Positions 36,491 through 46,015 of a stretch of 64,000 bases of DNA are shown here, piece after piece. The notes beneath the pieces were generated by a model, which had not been told where the DNA came from, searched no databases, and was given only the letters and a program-made list of their open reading frames with translations. Where the stretch lies: contig JAQWTV010000066.1 of the NCBI GenBank assembly GCA_029242545.1, positions 1 to 64,000 on the forward strand, in the 5' to 3' direction. Each line of letters starts with the position of its first letter. The first letter of the stretch is position 1. The stretch is from Roseibacillus sp. (lineage in GTDB: Bacteria; Verrucomicrobiota; Verrucomicrobiia; Verrucomicrobiales; Akkermansiaceae). Made by a program: the position numbers and the translations under genes.

Positions 36491-37764
36491 GCGGTCGAAG
36501 CGGGTGGGATTTTCCGGAGTGTGTGGATTCGGACCAGAACAGGGGGATGAGAATAATCAAGAAGAACGCGGAATCTGTGTGGCGTGAGATTTGACAGGTT
36601 GTCCGCGGAAAGTTTCTTCAGAGCCGTAATTAGATGTTCTGGGGTTCGCTGTGCCCCTGCGGCATAGGCGTCAGCCTCAAACTCGTGTTTACGGGACCAG
36701 GCGTTAAGGAAGACCCCGAGGAAGCGGCTGACCGGGCTGAAGAGAATGCCAAAAAAGACGAGCCCAGCGTGAGGGGAGATGTTTTCTGCTGGGATGCCAA
36801 ACGCGGCAAAGAGCTGCCGGGAGAAACTGGCCTCAGGGTCGATTAGCTGGCCGAGAAGATAGAACAGGATCGCGAATTGAGCCAGAGAGAGAACAATTCG
36901 CTGAATAATATGCTTCCGTTTGAAGTGTCCGATTTCATGGGCCAGGACGGCTACGAGTTCCTCGGTCGAGTGGTTTTCGACAAGAGTGTCGTAGAGGGCG
37001 ATTTTCTTGTTCTTACCAAAACCCATAAAAAACGCGTTGGATTTTGCGGAGCGTCTCGATCCATCCATGATCGTTATTTCGGTGAGAGGGAATTCACACT
37101 CCTTCGCCATGTCATAGATAGCGTCCTTCAGCGATCCCTCCTCCATGGGTTCAAATTTATTGAAGAGTGGCATGATCAGTGAGGGAGAAAGGTAAGTGAT
37201 CGCCAGAATAAAGACGCTGAAGGCGAGCCATGCCCAGAGCCATGCGTTGGGAACGTTTTGGAAGATGAGGAGGATGCCGGCAAGAAGAGGTGCTCCAATA
37301 AGAGCGGTGAGAAGAACGGTTTTGAGCTGATCCATCACGAAGGTAGATCGGGTGGTCTTGTTGAATCCGAAACGCGCTTCCAGGACGAAAGTGGCGTAGA
37401 TTGTGAGTGGCAGGCTGAGAATGTAATTTCCAAGAAGGAGACCGAAGACATAGATGAGGCCAGAGAAGACTCCTCCGAGGCCGAGGGAGCGGGTCAACGA
37501 GTCCCACCACGCGAATCCGCCGAACAACCAGAAGGACAAGAGGATCGTCAGCGAGGCAATTGAGGAGAGAATTCCAAAGCGCGATGTGGCTCGGGTATAT
37601 TCCTGAGATTCGGAATACTTCTCGGGATTATAAATATCGATGAATTCCTCGGGGAGTTCGGGCTTGAGGGACCCAAGGGTGAGAAGCGTGGCGATAAAGT
37701 CCAAATTCCAGAGAAGAAGGAGAGCGATGATGAGCAGGATGGCTACGGTATTGAACTCAGGCAT
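36487..37764 (-). CDS. M48 family membrane zinc metallopeptidase (Ste24/CAAX-type)
   Basis: Membrane protease with seven or so helices and the zinc motif HEIGHFKRKH near residue 275; the third ligand Glu is in KHEFEADAYA. The long N-terminal membrane part and the conserved NAFFMGFGKNKKIALYDTL place it in the Ste24-like branch rather than HtpX. ATG 37764 is chosen; the track adds 17 residues upstream. It heads a two-gene unit with the TPR-like gene. Confidence 0.88.
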   Translation of the reverse strand: MPEFNTVAILLIIALLLLWNLDFIATLLTLGSLKPELPEEFIDIYNPEKYSESQEYTRATSRFGILSSIASLTILLSFWLFGGFAWWDSLTRSLGLGGVFSGLIYVFGLLLGNYILSLPLTIYATFVLEARFGFNKTTRSTFVMDQLKTVLLTALIGAPLLAGILLIFQNVPNAWLWAWLAFSVFILAITYLSPSLIMPLFNKFEPMEEGSLKDAIYDMAKECEFPLTEITIMDGSRRSAKSNAFFMGFGKNKKIALYDTLVENHSTEELVAVLAHEIGHFKRKHIIQRIVLSLAQFAILFYLLGQLIDPEASFSRQLFAAFGIPAENISPHAGLVFFGILFSPVSRFLGVFLNAWSRKHEFEADAYAAGAQRTPEHLITALKKLSADNLSNLTPHRFRVLLDYSHPPVLVRIHTLRKIPPASTA

Positions 37765-38101
37765 GGCCAGGGTGGAGGTTTCCGAGGGTTTAGCCCGGTG
37801 AAGCGATTGAGGCAAGAACAGCTCAAATCGAACTAAGATTTCATGTTCGGAGGCCTACAGGACTCTTATTCTCCATGTAAGGTTGGGTTGTGTCTGGGGG
37901 GCGGTCGTGGACGCGGTTTGAGGTCTCTCAGGTCGAAACGTTCGATTCTGATCAGGGAGATAACCCACGAGGGGGAGTAGGGGAGTGGTAATGGCATGTT
38001 CAGGCGCGATGTAATGGTGGCTATTGGTTGTGCAGCTCCCATTATTTTGGTGTATCCTTTTTGAACAGGAGGAGTCGTGCTCCCCCCTCCCTAGTGCCCC
38101 G
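37765..38101. other. 337-base gap between the divergent M48 and giant surface-protein genes
   Basis: No intact gene is visible. It should hold promoters for both flanking genes. An AGGAGGAG run at about 38066-38073 lies 28 bases before the chosen ATG 38102, and a TTG (38024) opens the same frame earlier. A GGAG/CTCC pair just after the AGGAGG could form a small hairpin. Confidence 0.5.
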
Positions 38102-41100
38102 ATGGAAACCCCCAGCCCCCGACGAGTCTTATTCCGCTTTCCCGCGATGTGGGTCAGCGGGATTCAGTCTCTCCTATTTTCCGTCGCTGCAGTCGCCGTT
38201 CCGGTCGCGGTAGATGATCGCTACCAGGTCACGGAAGATCTCGTTCTGAATACTCAATCTGGACCTCTTATTGCAACGGACCTAGATAGTAGTAACGGCA
38301 CGATTAATCCGTCTTTTGATGGAGAGTGGGACTATCTCGACCAGCTGGAGAACCAGCTTGGCGCAGGGATGAGTTACCCCGTGGATGGATTGGGAAGAGA
38401 TTGGACGAGTGTCGATTTTGAGGTGGGTTCATCCACTGTTGGTCCATGGGTCTCGGGAGCGCTCCCCCTGCAGGGAGGAGTGGTGCAGGCCTTTCCAGCC
38501 GCAACTCCGAATCTTCTGCTTGGTATCGGCGGCGGACTAAACGGTCAGAATTTGGTAACTACCTACCTTTTTAGGAATACTTTCACCCTGAGCGCGGAGG
38601 AGGTCAGTGAAGAAAAGTGGATTGCCAATCTTGCGGTTGACGATGGTTGTGTGATTTTTATCAATGGAATCGAGGCGGGCTCGCTTTTTATGCCGGATGG
38701 GGCGATCGATTCGGATACTCTGGCGTCTAACAGCGATGAATCGTCTTACTTCGCCGTTGAGCTCGATGTCGCCGGCGTTCTGAGGGAAGGGCAGAACACC
38801 ATTGCGGTGGAAGTTCACCAGGCAAATCTCGGAAGCTCCGATGTAGGCCTCGATTTAAGTCTTGAGGGGGGCGGTGGAGCCTCTGGAGGGTTTGTATTCT
38901 CGGATGACGTGTTTGGAACGACTCAGCCGGAATATGCGGCTGGCGCGCTCGATCCTGCTGGAGGGTTTGCGGGTTCGGGGCTTCGGATTACTATCGGGGG
39001 TTTGGACAACCGGTTCGTTCCCGGACCTCATGCCACCTCTGGAGCTTTTACCCAGAGCTTTACGATTGCGGCCTCTGCATCGGTTCAAATTGATTTCAGA
39101 TATAGGCTGGTTAATTCTGACCCCCTGGAAGCCAGTGAGTTCGGCGAGGCGGTTTTGGAGGTTGATGGAATACGCTATGGTAGTGACACGGATGACTCTC
39201 TCGTTCGAATCAGCAATGGTGGGGATTCCGGTTGGAGGTCGGCAAGTTTCATCCTGCCTCTGGAAGCCGGCAGTCATACCATTGCGCTTGGTGCCTACAG
39301 TGGTGGAACTAGTCGGGGAAATGAGGTTATTAATGTTTATTTTGATGATGTCCTTGTGCAGCAGGGGGATGGCGCGATTGGCGGTGTTTTGAGTAACGAC
39401 TCTGTCGGTAGTGAGCCAGTGGTGAGGGTTATCACCCCTCCGGTGAATGGAGATGTTAACATGGCTGAAAGTGGAGTGTTTCTCTATATTCCTGACCCGA
39501 ATTTCTTTGGCATCGACAGGTTTACATACGAAGTCTCCGATGTTGCTGGAGTTTCCGACGAGGCTGAGGTGGTTATTGAAGTCGTGCCGGTGAATGATGC
39601 TCCGGTTGCTCTCCCTGAGAGCTTTGCGCTTGATGAGGATGAGCTGCTTGTTGTCGACACTGGCGCCAATAGCATACTTGCGAATGACGAGGATCTTGAG
39701 GGAGAAGTGTTGTCGGCGATTCTGGACGAGGGGGTAAGGCATGGGACTCTGTCGCTTGATGCAAGTGGTCTCTTTACCTATGCGCCGGAGGAAAACTTTT
39801 TTGGAACAGACTCCTTCAGCTACAGGGTGAGCGACGGGGTGTTTGAGTCTGCGCCTGTTATGGTCACTCTGCTGGTTGGTCCGACTCCTGATCCTCCAGT
39901 TGCCAGAGATGATCTTTTCGAGGTCGGGGAGAATGTTGCTCTCGAAGCGATTGCAGAGGGTGGCGCGCAAAGTGGCGAGCAGGGTGTAGTCCCATACGGA
40001 GCAGAGTGGAAGTATGATGATAGTGGGTCTGATCTCGGCGAGGCATGGCGGGCTCTCGATTTTGATGATTCTCAGTGGGCTAGTGGTCCCGCTGAGCTGG
40101 GTTATGGCGATGATGACGAAAACACCCAGGTTGGGTTTGGGGGAAATCCCAGGAACAGGAACCCAACTACCTATTTCCGGCATACCTTTACGGTAGATGC
40201 GGTGAATTCGATCATCGGATCAAGGTGTCGCGTTTTTCGGGATGATGGGATCGTAGTCTATCTTAACGGGGTAGAGGTTGGTAGGGACAACATCGGGGCA
40301 AACCCTTCTTACGAAGACTTCGCGAGCAGCGCTGAGGACGATGGGAACCTGGAGATTGAGCTATCCCCGGTTTCTCCAGATCTATTCGTGGAGGGAGAAA
40401 ATACCCTTGCGGTGGAGATCCACCAGAGCGATAGGCAAAGCTCGGATATCAGCTTCAACCTCGAGCTTGAGATCACGAGAGCTCAGAGATCCGGCCTCCT
40501 CGCAAATGACCTGGACCCCGATCAAGCAGGGCTCGTCGCGGTCCTCGAAAGTGGGCCTGCCAATGGTGTGGTTAACCTCGATGAAACCGGGGCCTTTACT
40601 TACACGCCTCCACTTAATTTCGAGGGAGAGGATCAATTTACGTATCGGGCTCTCAATCAGGAGGGAGCTTCGATTGGGGTTGTTACTATCAATGTGATCC
40701 CAGGGACAAATGACATTCCCGAAACGGAGCCAGACGTCTATCAGATATCAGAAGATGTGGAGTATTTCCGTAGCTCTGAGGAGGGTGTGCTATCGAACGA
40801 TATAGATCCCGATGGGGATCCAATTCAGGCGGCACTTGTCGAATCGACTGCCCATGGAGAGCTCTTGTTTAACGAAGATGGGTCGTTTTCTTACGCTCCA
40901 CGTCGCGATTATTTCGGCCCGGACTCCTTCGCCTATACGGTCTCTGACGGTATATCCGTATCGCCTGTGGAAGTCGTTATTCTGAACGTAAGTAATGTGC
41001 CAGACGCTCCTGCAGCTATTGAGGACACCTACGCAACAGATCCCGGGGATTCAATCATAGTGGATGAACAGGATGGGGTCCTATCTAACGATTACGATCC

Positions 41101-44100
41101 GGATCAGTCGGCTCTGGAAGCTGTGCTGGTTACTGGGGTTACGAGTGGGGAGCTGGTCCTGAGCCCTAACGGTGCTTTTTTCTATCGTCCGGTAGATGCG
41201 AGTCCGGGTCTGGTTTCGTTCGCTTATCGAGCGAGTGATGGAGCTCTGTCATCACCGGTGACGACGGTGCGCATTTATCTGGATCAGGCGCCTCAAGGTC
41301 TTCCTGATGACTACGTGGTGTCAGAGGACGCTCCTCTCGAGGTTGCCAGTGATCAAGGAGTGTTGGCCAATGATGGTGATGCAGAGGGAGACTCTCTGAC
41401 CGCGGTTCTGCTTTCACCAGCTTCGCATGGGGCCTTGGATCTCCGTTCGGATGGATCCTTTAGCTATACGCCGGAGGAGAATTTCGAGGGGCCGGATTCC
41501 TTCCGCTATGTAGCGGCCGGGGGCGCGCGCTCTTCAGATCCGGTAGTAGTTCGGATCGCTGTGTCGGAGGTGAATGACCCTCCCGTGACAAGAGAGGATT
41601 ACTACCTGGCGATTGCCGACCAGGAGCTGCAGATTGAACCAGAGAGCGGCCTTCTCCGGAATGACACCGATGTGGATAGTCTCTCGCTGAGGGTATCGGT
41701 GACCAGGGCGCCTGCTCATGGGGAGCTGCTCATGAATGAAGATGGCTCATTTTCCTACATGCCTTCCCCGGGCTTTTCTGGAAGTGACAGTTTTACTTAC
41801 AGGGTCAGCGATGGCTCTCTTTATTCCGGACCGGAGACTGTAAGCATTCAGGTTGGAGGCGCTTCCGATGCGATCGTGATCAATGAGATCATGTATCACC
41901 CTGAGAGCGGGGCTACGGGTCAGGAATTTATTGAGTTACTCAACGTTGGTGACGGGCCGGTTAGTGTCGAAGGTTGGGAGTTCACAAGTGGGGTCGAAAT
42001 GGTGCTTCCAGATCTTTCTATTCCGGCCGGGGGACTGCTGGTCGTGGCTGCAGATACACAGGAATTCGTTTCCTTCTACGGAGCGGTTGACCTTCTTGTC
42101 GGTGGTTGGAGTGGCTCCCTGAGTAATCGAGGTGAGAGGATCCGTCTGGTGGATGAGAAAGGAGAGCAGGTTGATGAGGTGTCATATTATGATCAGGGAG
42201 AGTGGGCCGAAAGAAGAAGGGTGACAGATACCGGAGAGTCGGGGTGGGTATGGGAAGCAAGACATGATGGTAGAGGTGAGTCACTCGAACTCGTTTATCC
42301 GGCTCTTACTAATCGGTCAGGGCAGAATTGGAGTGCAAGCGAGGGTGGGGCTACGCCTGGAGCGGCGAACTCTACTGCCTTGGAGGAGGGCGGGGTGGCG
42401 CCTTTAATTCTGGATGTTGGGCACAGCCCCCTTGTTCCTAGCTCGACTGATACGGTGACGATTCGCGCCAGACTGAATGACACCACAGTCCTGGGTCTTT
42501 CGGTGAAGGTGCTCTACAGAGTGTCGACGCTGGATCCTGAGGATTTCACGGAAGTGGTGATGTCAGACGATGGTTTGCATAATGACGGAGCGGCAGGCGA
42601 CGGGGTGTTTGGTGTTGTCCTGCCGGCAATGAATGATCAGGAGATCGTTGAGTTCTATCTGTCAGCGAATGATGGATCGAACGTCAGGACATGGCCTGCC
42701 CCTTCTGACGTAGGACAGGTAGCGAATCTCCATTATCAAGTCGACGATGCTTCCAATCCCCCGGGAGAAGGCATCTACCGCTTGATCATGACAGCCTCGG
42801 AAAACCGGGCTTTCAACCGTATTGATCGGGATTCGAACGCGCAGCATCACTGTACTTTGCTGGCTGATGACTGCAGCGGTCCGGTGGTGCGGTATCAATG
42901 CGGGGTCCGGGTTCGGGGCGCAAGTAGTAGACAGGATACCCCCCCGCCGATGAGATTGAACCTTCCCAGGGACCGTAAGTGGAATGGAGAGAGTCAGTTA
43001 AATCTCAACACCCAGTTTACGTGGCTTCAGTTCATTGGGATGAAGCTTTTTCAGGCGAGTGATCTTCCGGCGCCGGACAGCAAGCGGATTGCACTGCGGA
43101 GGAACGGACAGGATCTCGCCCAGGATACGGAAGAGGATTATGGAAGCTTTGTGCATCTTCAGCCTCTGAATTCTGAGTTCATAGATGATAAGCTGCCGGA
43201 TGATGCGCAGGGTAACCTTTACAAGAAGGTGCGACCAGATGTGAACTGGGCTTATCGCGGCGGTAATCTCGAGCGCTACGCCAGAGACGGATGGGGAAAG
43301 CAGACAAACGAGTCGGAGGACGATTGGGCGGACCTCGATGAGTTCCTCCGTGTCATGAACCAGGCCGACGCCCAGCCCGACTATATTGACCAGGTTGAAG
43401 CTGTTGCGAATCTGGAACAGTGGATGCGTTGGTTTGCGGTTGAGACTCTCATCGCAAACGGAGAGACCAATGCAAGTAACGGCACTGATGACGATTACAG
43501 CATGTATCGAGGTGTTCTTGATCCGAGGTTTCAGTTCATTCCCCACGATCTGGATACAATACTTGGAAGGGGTGACGGCTCCAGAATTACGGATCCGGAG
43601 CATACCTTGTTTGACATGACGCTATCGGGGGAATCTCTGGGCCCGCTGGTTCCGCTTTTTGAAGAACCGACAATCAGGGTTCGCTACTTCGAGGCCCTTC
43701 GGAATCTGATAGGCACTAGTTTCTCCAAGCAAAGATTCGATGCGCTTGTAATCAATCACCTTGCTGGGTGGGTGCCCTCCGGGGTTCTTGATGATGTGAT
43801 TGATTTTATGGATGCCCGCCGTGCGTTTGTGCGGGAAACCGTTGACAGGGAGCTTGGAGGCGCGCCTCCTATGCTTGAGCCTGCAACCCTGATTGCGGAG
43901 GAGTCTCCTCGTGGTGCCCTGTATCTGAGTGAGCTTCTCGTATTAAACGAGTCGTCACATGAGGTTGATGGGAGATTTCCCGATTATATCGAGCTGGCAA
44001 ACTCCGGGGCGAGACGTTCGCTCGCAGGCTATTCTCTTACGGACGATCCATCGGACCCGCAAAAGTTTGTCTTTCCTGTAGGGGTAGAGATCGGTTCAGG

Positions 44101-45910
44101 AGATCGCCTGATGCTGTATGCTGATTCAAGAACTGGTCCGGGGATCCGGCTGGGCTTTTCCCTGAATGGATCGGGTGAGCAGGTCCTGTTTTTTGATCCA
44201 GCTGGGACGCTTCTTGATTCGGTGACCTTCGGAGCCCAGATCCCAGATCTCTCTATCGGTCGGGGTGGAGCCGCGGAAACCAGCTGGGGGCTGAATATGC
44301 CAACACCCTCGACAGTGAATCAGTTGCATTCCCTCGGGAGCCCCTCGGGTCTTCGCATCAATGAATGGCTGAGTAAGCCGGAGTTGGTCTACAGTGAAGA
44401 TTTTGTGGAGCTCTACAATCCAGATCCGCTCCCGGTTTCGTTGGGGGGGCTTCGTATTACTAACGAGCCAATGCGCTCCATGGGTGGAGCGGTGATGCCA
44501 GCCCTGACGTTTATCAAGGGTGGAGGATTTGTAGTGTTTGAAGCGGTAGGCTCAGGAGCGGAGAATCCCTCTGAATTGCCGTTCAAGCTTGAAGCCGGGC
44601 ATGAATGGTTGGCTATTTATGGAGTTAATCAGGTGGAAATTGACCGTGTTCACGCGAGCTGTGATGCGCCCGATCAGTCCAGAGGTCGTGAAACCGATGG
44701 TGCAGCTCTTTACGCTAATTTCGAGCTTCCCACTCCTGGCCTTTCGAACGCCACTGATCTGGCAGGTGAGAGCCTAGTTCTTCAGTTCCTGAGGATCACC
44801 GAAATCATGTATCATCCGGCTGAGTTCCCTGACTCAGAATACATTGAGTTGCGTAACGTCGGGGATCTGGAAATCAGCCTTGCTGGGGTTGAATTGACAA
44901 GAGGGGTTCGCTTCAGCTTTCCGGATGTTGTTCTCGGTCCTGGTGACTATGCCGTGGTTGTGTCCGATATAAACGAATTTGAGGCGGCGCACGGCGTGGG
45001 TATTAATGTGCTGGGAGAGTGGTCTGGAAGGCTCGATAACGATGAGGATCGTTTGAGGCTTGAGATTTCCGAGCTTAATGCAGCAGTGCATGATTTTACT
45101 TACCGAGATTGGTGGTATCCCTCTACCGATGGAGAGGGTTTTTCTCTGATCATCGTCGATGACTCATTGCGCCCGGGGACATGGCAGGAGCAAGCTAGTT
45201 GGGCAGCAGGAGTGGCAGGTGGAGGATCTCCCGGGATCAGCGGCGGCTTCTTTGTCTTCGGAGGTGCCAGTCAAGAGGTAAGCCTTCCGGCCGCAGCTAC
45301 GCTGGATGCAACAGTGAGTTATGGCTCCCTGAGTCCAGATTCGATTACGCTCAGGTGGAGCCAGCAGGAAGGCCCTGCACCGGCGATCTTCGGGAATAGT
45401 GAAAACGAAGATACTATCGTAACTGCAGCTGTCGGCGGACGGTATACGTTTTCGTTGGAAGCCACTGCCTCGGACGGTTCCTCGCAGACCGGGAGTGTGT
45501 CTGTTGTGTTCCGGGATTCCTATGATACATGGGCACAGCGGCGCTTTGGTGACGTTGGGCAGATGGCGGCGCAGAGAGCGGCAGATCCGGATGCGGATGG
45601 ATTTAGCAACCTGTTGGAGTTTGGTCTAGGTCTCGATCCCGTTTTGTCGGATCGGGATTCTCTTGCTGCTCCCTTTGTGGCGCCCACTGGGGAGCTTACG
45701 ATGGTGTATTTCCGTCCCTATCTGTCGGAAGCAACTCGCATTGTTGCAGAGGTGTCGTCAGACCTTCTTTTCTGGCAAGCGGGGCCTGAAGTGGTCTCGG
45801 AATCTGTAATCTGGCAGACGGTCGAGGGGGAGTGGGTTCAGGCCCGGGATCTCTTTCCTTACGATGGTGCAACTTCCCGGTTTATCCGGCTCCGGGTGGA
45901 AGCGGATTAA
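38102..45910 (+). CDS. Giant secreted surface protein: tandem-95 repeats, lamin-tail domains, CotH kinase-like domain
   Basis: A 2602-residue exported protein (from ATG 38102; the signal ends near AVAVPVAVDD). Order: tandem-95/cadherin-like repeats to about 1254, with jellyroll-like modules inserted in the first (about 64-424) and third (about 617-794) units; a lamin-tail domain (IVINEIMYHPES, 1259-1430); a beta linker; a CotH-like region (1553-1923) with FIPHDLDTILGRGDGS; three more lamin-tail domains (1939-2367); a PKD-like domain; and a C-terminal DPDADGFSNLLEFGLGLDP segment. It is probably a cell-surface adhesin or processing protein. CotH proteins are kinase-like, but activity here is unproven. 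Confidence 0.88.
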   Translation: METPSPRRVLFRFPAMWVSGIQSLLFSVAAVAVPVAVDDRYQVTEDLVLNTQSGPLIATDLDSSNGTINPSFDGEWDYLDQLENQLGAGMSYPVDGLGRDWTSVDFEVGSSTVGPWVSGALPLQGGVVQAFPAATPNLLLGIGGGLNGQNLVTTYLFRNTFTLSAEEVSEEKWIANLAVDDGCVIFINGIEAGSLFMPDGAIDSDTLASNSDESSYFAVELDVAGVLREGQNTIAVEVHQANLGSSDVGLDLSLEGGGGASGGFVFSDDVFGTTQPEYAAGALDPAGGFAGSGLRITIGGLDNRFVPGPHATSGAFTQSFTIAASASVQIDFRYRLVNSDPLEASEFGEAVLEVDGIRYGSDTDDSLVRISNGGDSGWRSASFILPLEAGSHTIALGAYSGGTSRGNEVINVYFDDVLVQQGDGAIGGVLSNDSVGSEPVVRVITPPVNGDVNMAESGVFLYIPDPNFFGIDRFTYEVSDVAGVSDEAEVVIEVVPVNDAPVALPESFALDEDELLVVDTGANSILANDEDLEGEVLSAILDEGVRHGTLSLDASGLFTYAPEENFFGTDSFSYRVSDGVFESAPVMVTLLVGPTPDPPVARDDLFEVGENVALEAIAEGGAQSGEQGVVPYGAEWKYDDSGSDLGEAWRALDFDDSQWASGPAELGYGDDDENTQVGFGGNPRNRNPTTYFRHTFTVDAVNSIIGSRCRVFRDDGIVVYLNGVEVGRDNIGANPSYEDFASSAEDDGNLEIELSPVSPDLFVEGENTLAVEIHQSDRQSSDISFNLELEITRAQRSGLLANDLDPDQAGLVAVLESGPANGVVNLDETGAFTYTPPLNFEGEDQFTYRALNQEGASIGVVTINVIPGTNDIPETEPDVYQISEDVEYFRSSEEGVLSNDIDPDGDPIQAALVESTAHGELLFNEDGSFSYAPRRDYFGPDSFAYTVSDGISVSPVEVVILNVSNVPDAPAAIEDTYATDPGDSIIVDEQDGVLSNDYDPDQSALEAVLVTGVTSGELVLSPNGAFFYRPVDASPGLVSFAYRASDGALSSPVTTVRIYLDQAPQGLPDDYVVSEDAPLEVASDQGVLANDGDAEGDSLTAVLLSPASHGALDLRSDGSFSYTPEENFEGPDSFRYVAAGGARSSDPVVVRIAVSEVNDPPVTREDYYLAIADQELQIEPESGLLRNDTDVDSLSLRVSVTRAPAHGELLMNEDGSFSYMPSPGFSGSDSFTYRVSDGSLYSGPETVSIQVGGASDAIVINEIMYHPESGATGQEFIELLNVGDGPVSVEGWEFTSGVEMVLPDLSIPAGGLLVVAADTQEFVSFYGAVDLLVGGWSGSLSNRGERIRLVDEKGEQVDEVSYYDQGEWAERRRVTDTGESGWVWEARHDGRGESLELVYPALTNRSGQNWSASEGGATPGAANSTALEEGGVAPLILDVGHSPLVPSSTDTVTIRARLNDTTVLGLSVKVLYRVSTLDPEDFTEVVMSDDGLHNDGAAGDGVFGVVLPAMNDQEIVEFYLSANDGSNVRTWPAPSDVGQVANLHYQVDDASNPPGEGIYRLIMTASENRAFNRIDRDSNAQHHCTLLADDCSGPVVRYQCGVRVRGASSRQDTPPPMRLNLPRDRKWNGESQLNLNTQFTWLQFIGMKLFQASDLPAPDSKRIALRRNGQDLAQDTEEDYGSFVHLQPLNSEFIDDKLPDDAQGNLYKKVRPDVNWAYRGGNLERYARDGWGKQTNESEDDWADLDEFLRVMNQADAQPDYIDQVEAVANLEQWMRWFAVETLIANGETNASNGTDDDYSMYRGVLDPRFQFIPHDLDTILGRGDGSRITDPEHTLFDMTLSGESLGPLVPLFEEPTIRVRYFEALRNLIGTSFSKQRFDALVINHLAGWVPSGVLDDVIDFMDARRAFVRETVDRELGGAPPMLEPATLIAEESPRGALYLSELLVLNESSHEVDGRFPDYIELANSGARRSLAGYSLTDDPSDPQKFVFPVGVEIGSGDRLMLYADSRTGPGIRLGFSLNGSGEQVLFFDPAGTLLDSVTFGAQIPDLSIGRGGAAETSWGLNMPTPSTVNQLHSLGSPSGLRINEWLSKPELVYSEDFVELYNPDPLPVSLGGLRITNEPMRSMGGAVMPALTFIKGGGFVVFEAVGSGAENPSELPFKLEAGHEWLAIYGVNQVEIDRVHASCDAPDQSRGRETDGAALYANFELPTPGLSNATDLAGESLVLQFLRITEIMYHPAEFPDSEYIELRNVGDLEISLAGVELTRGVRFSFPDVVLGPGDYAVVVSDINEFEAAHGVGINVLGEWSGRLDNDEDRLRLEISELNAAVHDFTYRDWWYPSTDGEGFSLIIVDDSLRPGTWQEQASWAAGVAGGGSPGISGGFFVFGGASQEVSLPAAATLDATVSYGSLSPDSITLRWSQQEGPAPAIFGNSENEDTIVTAAVGGRYTFSLEATASDGSSQTGSVSVVFRDSYDTWAQRRFGDVGQMAAQRAADPDADGFSNLLEFGLGLDPVLSDRDSLAAPFVAPTGELTMVYFRPYLSEATRIVAEVSSDLLFWQAGPEVVSESVIWQTVEGEWVQARDLFPYDGATSRFIRLRVEAD
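39385..41860 (+). repeat. Array of seven tandem-95/cadherin-like repeat units
   Basis: Units of about 95 residues each follow the pattern ED..., VLANDxD, then HGxLxLxxDGSFxYxPxxNFxGxDSFxYxxSDG. Later copies start near 40730, 41020, 41290 and 41585. The first (beginning before this span at about 38210) and third are split by inserted modules. Copies are diverged at DNA level, so this is a protein repeat rather than a recent duplication. Confidence 0.75.
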
Positions 45911-46015
45911 AATGATATCAGGGATTCGATACGCCCAGCGGAGGTACAGCGTTGATCAAGGAATTGATCCTGGGATTGCCGTGAGTTTGAAGGTGCGGTA
46001 ATTACGGGTCTTGCC

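Noticed and set aside
37765-38101. CRISPR-like or tandem DNA repeats in the gap
   Set aside because: No unit recurs; only a lone GGAG/CTCC pair.
38855-40183. 442-codon minus-strand ORF inside the giant gene
   Set aside because: It is a shadow of the repeat coding on the other strand; composition is not protein-like and no domain is seen.
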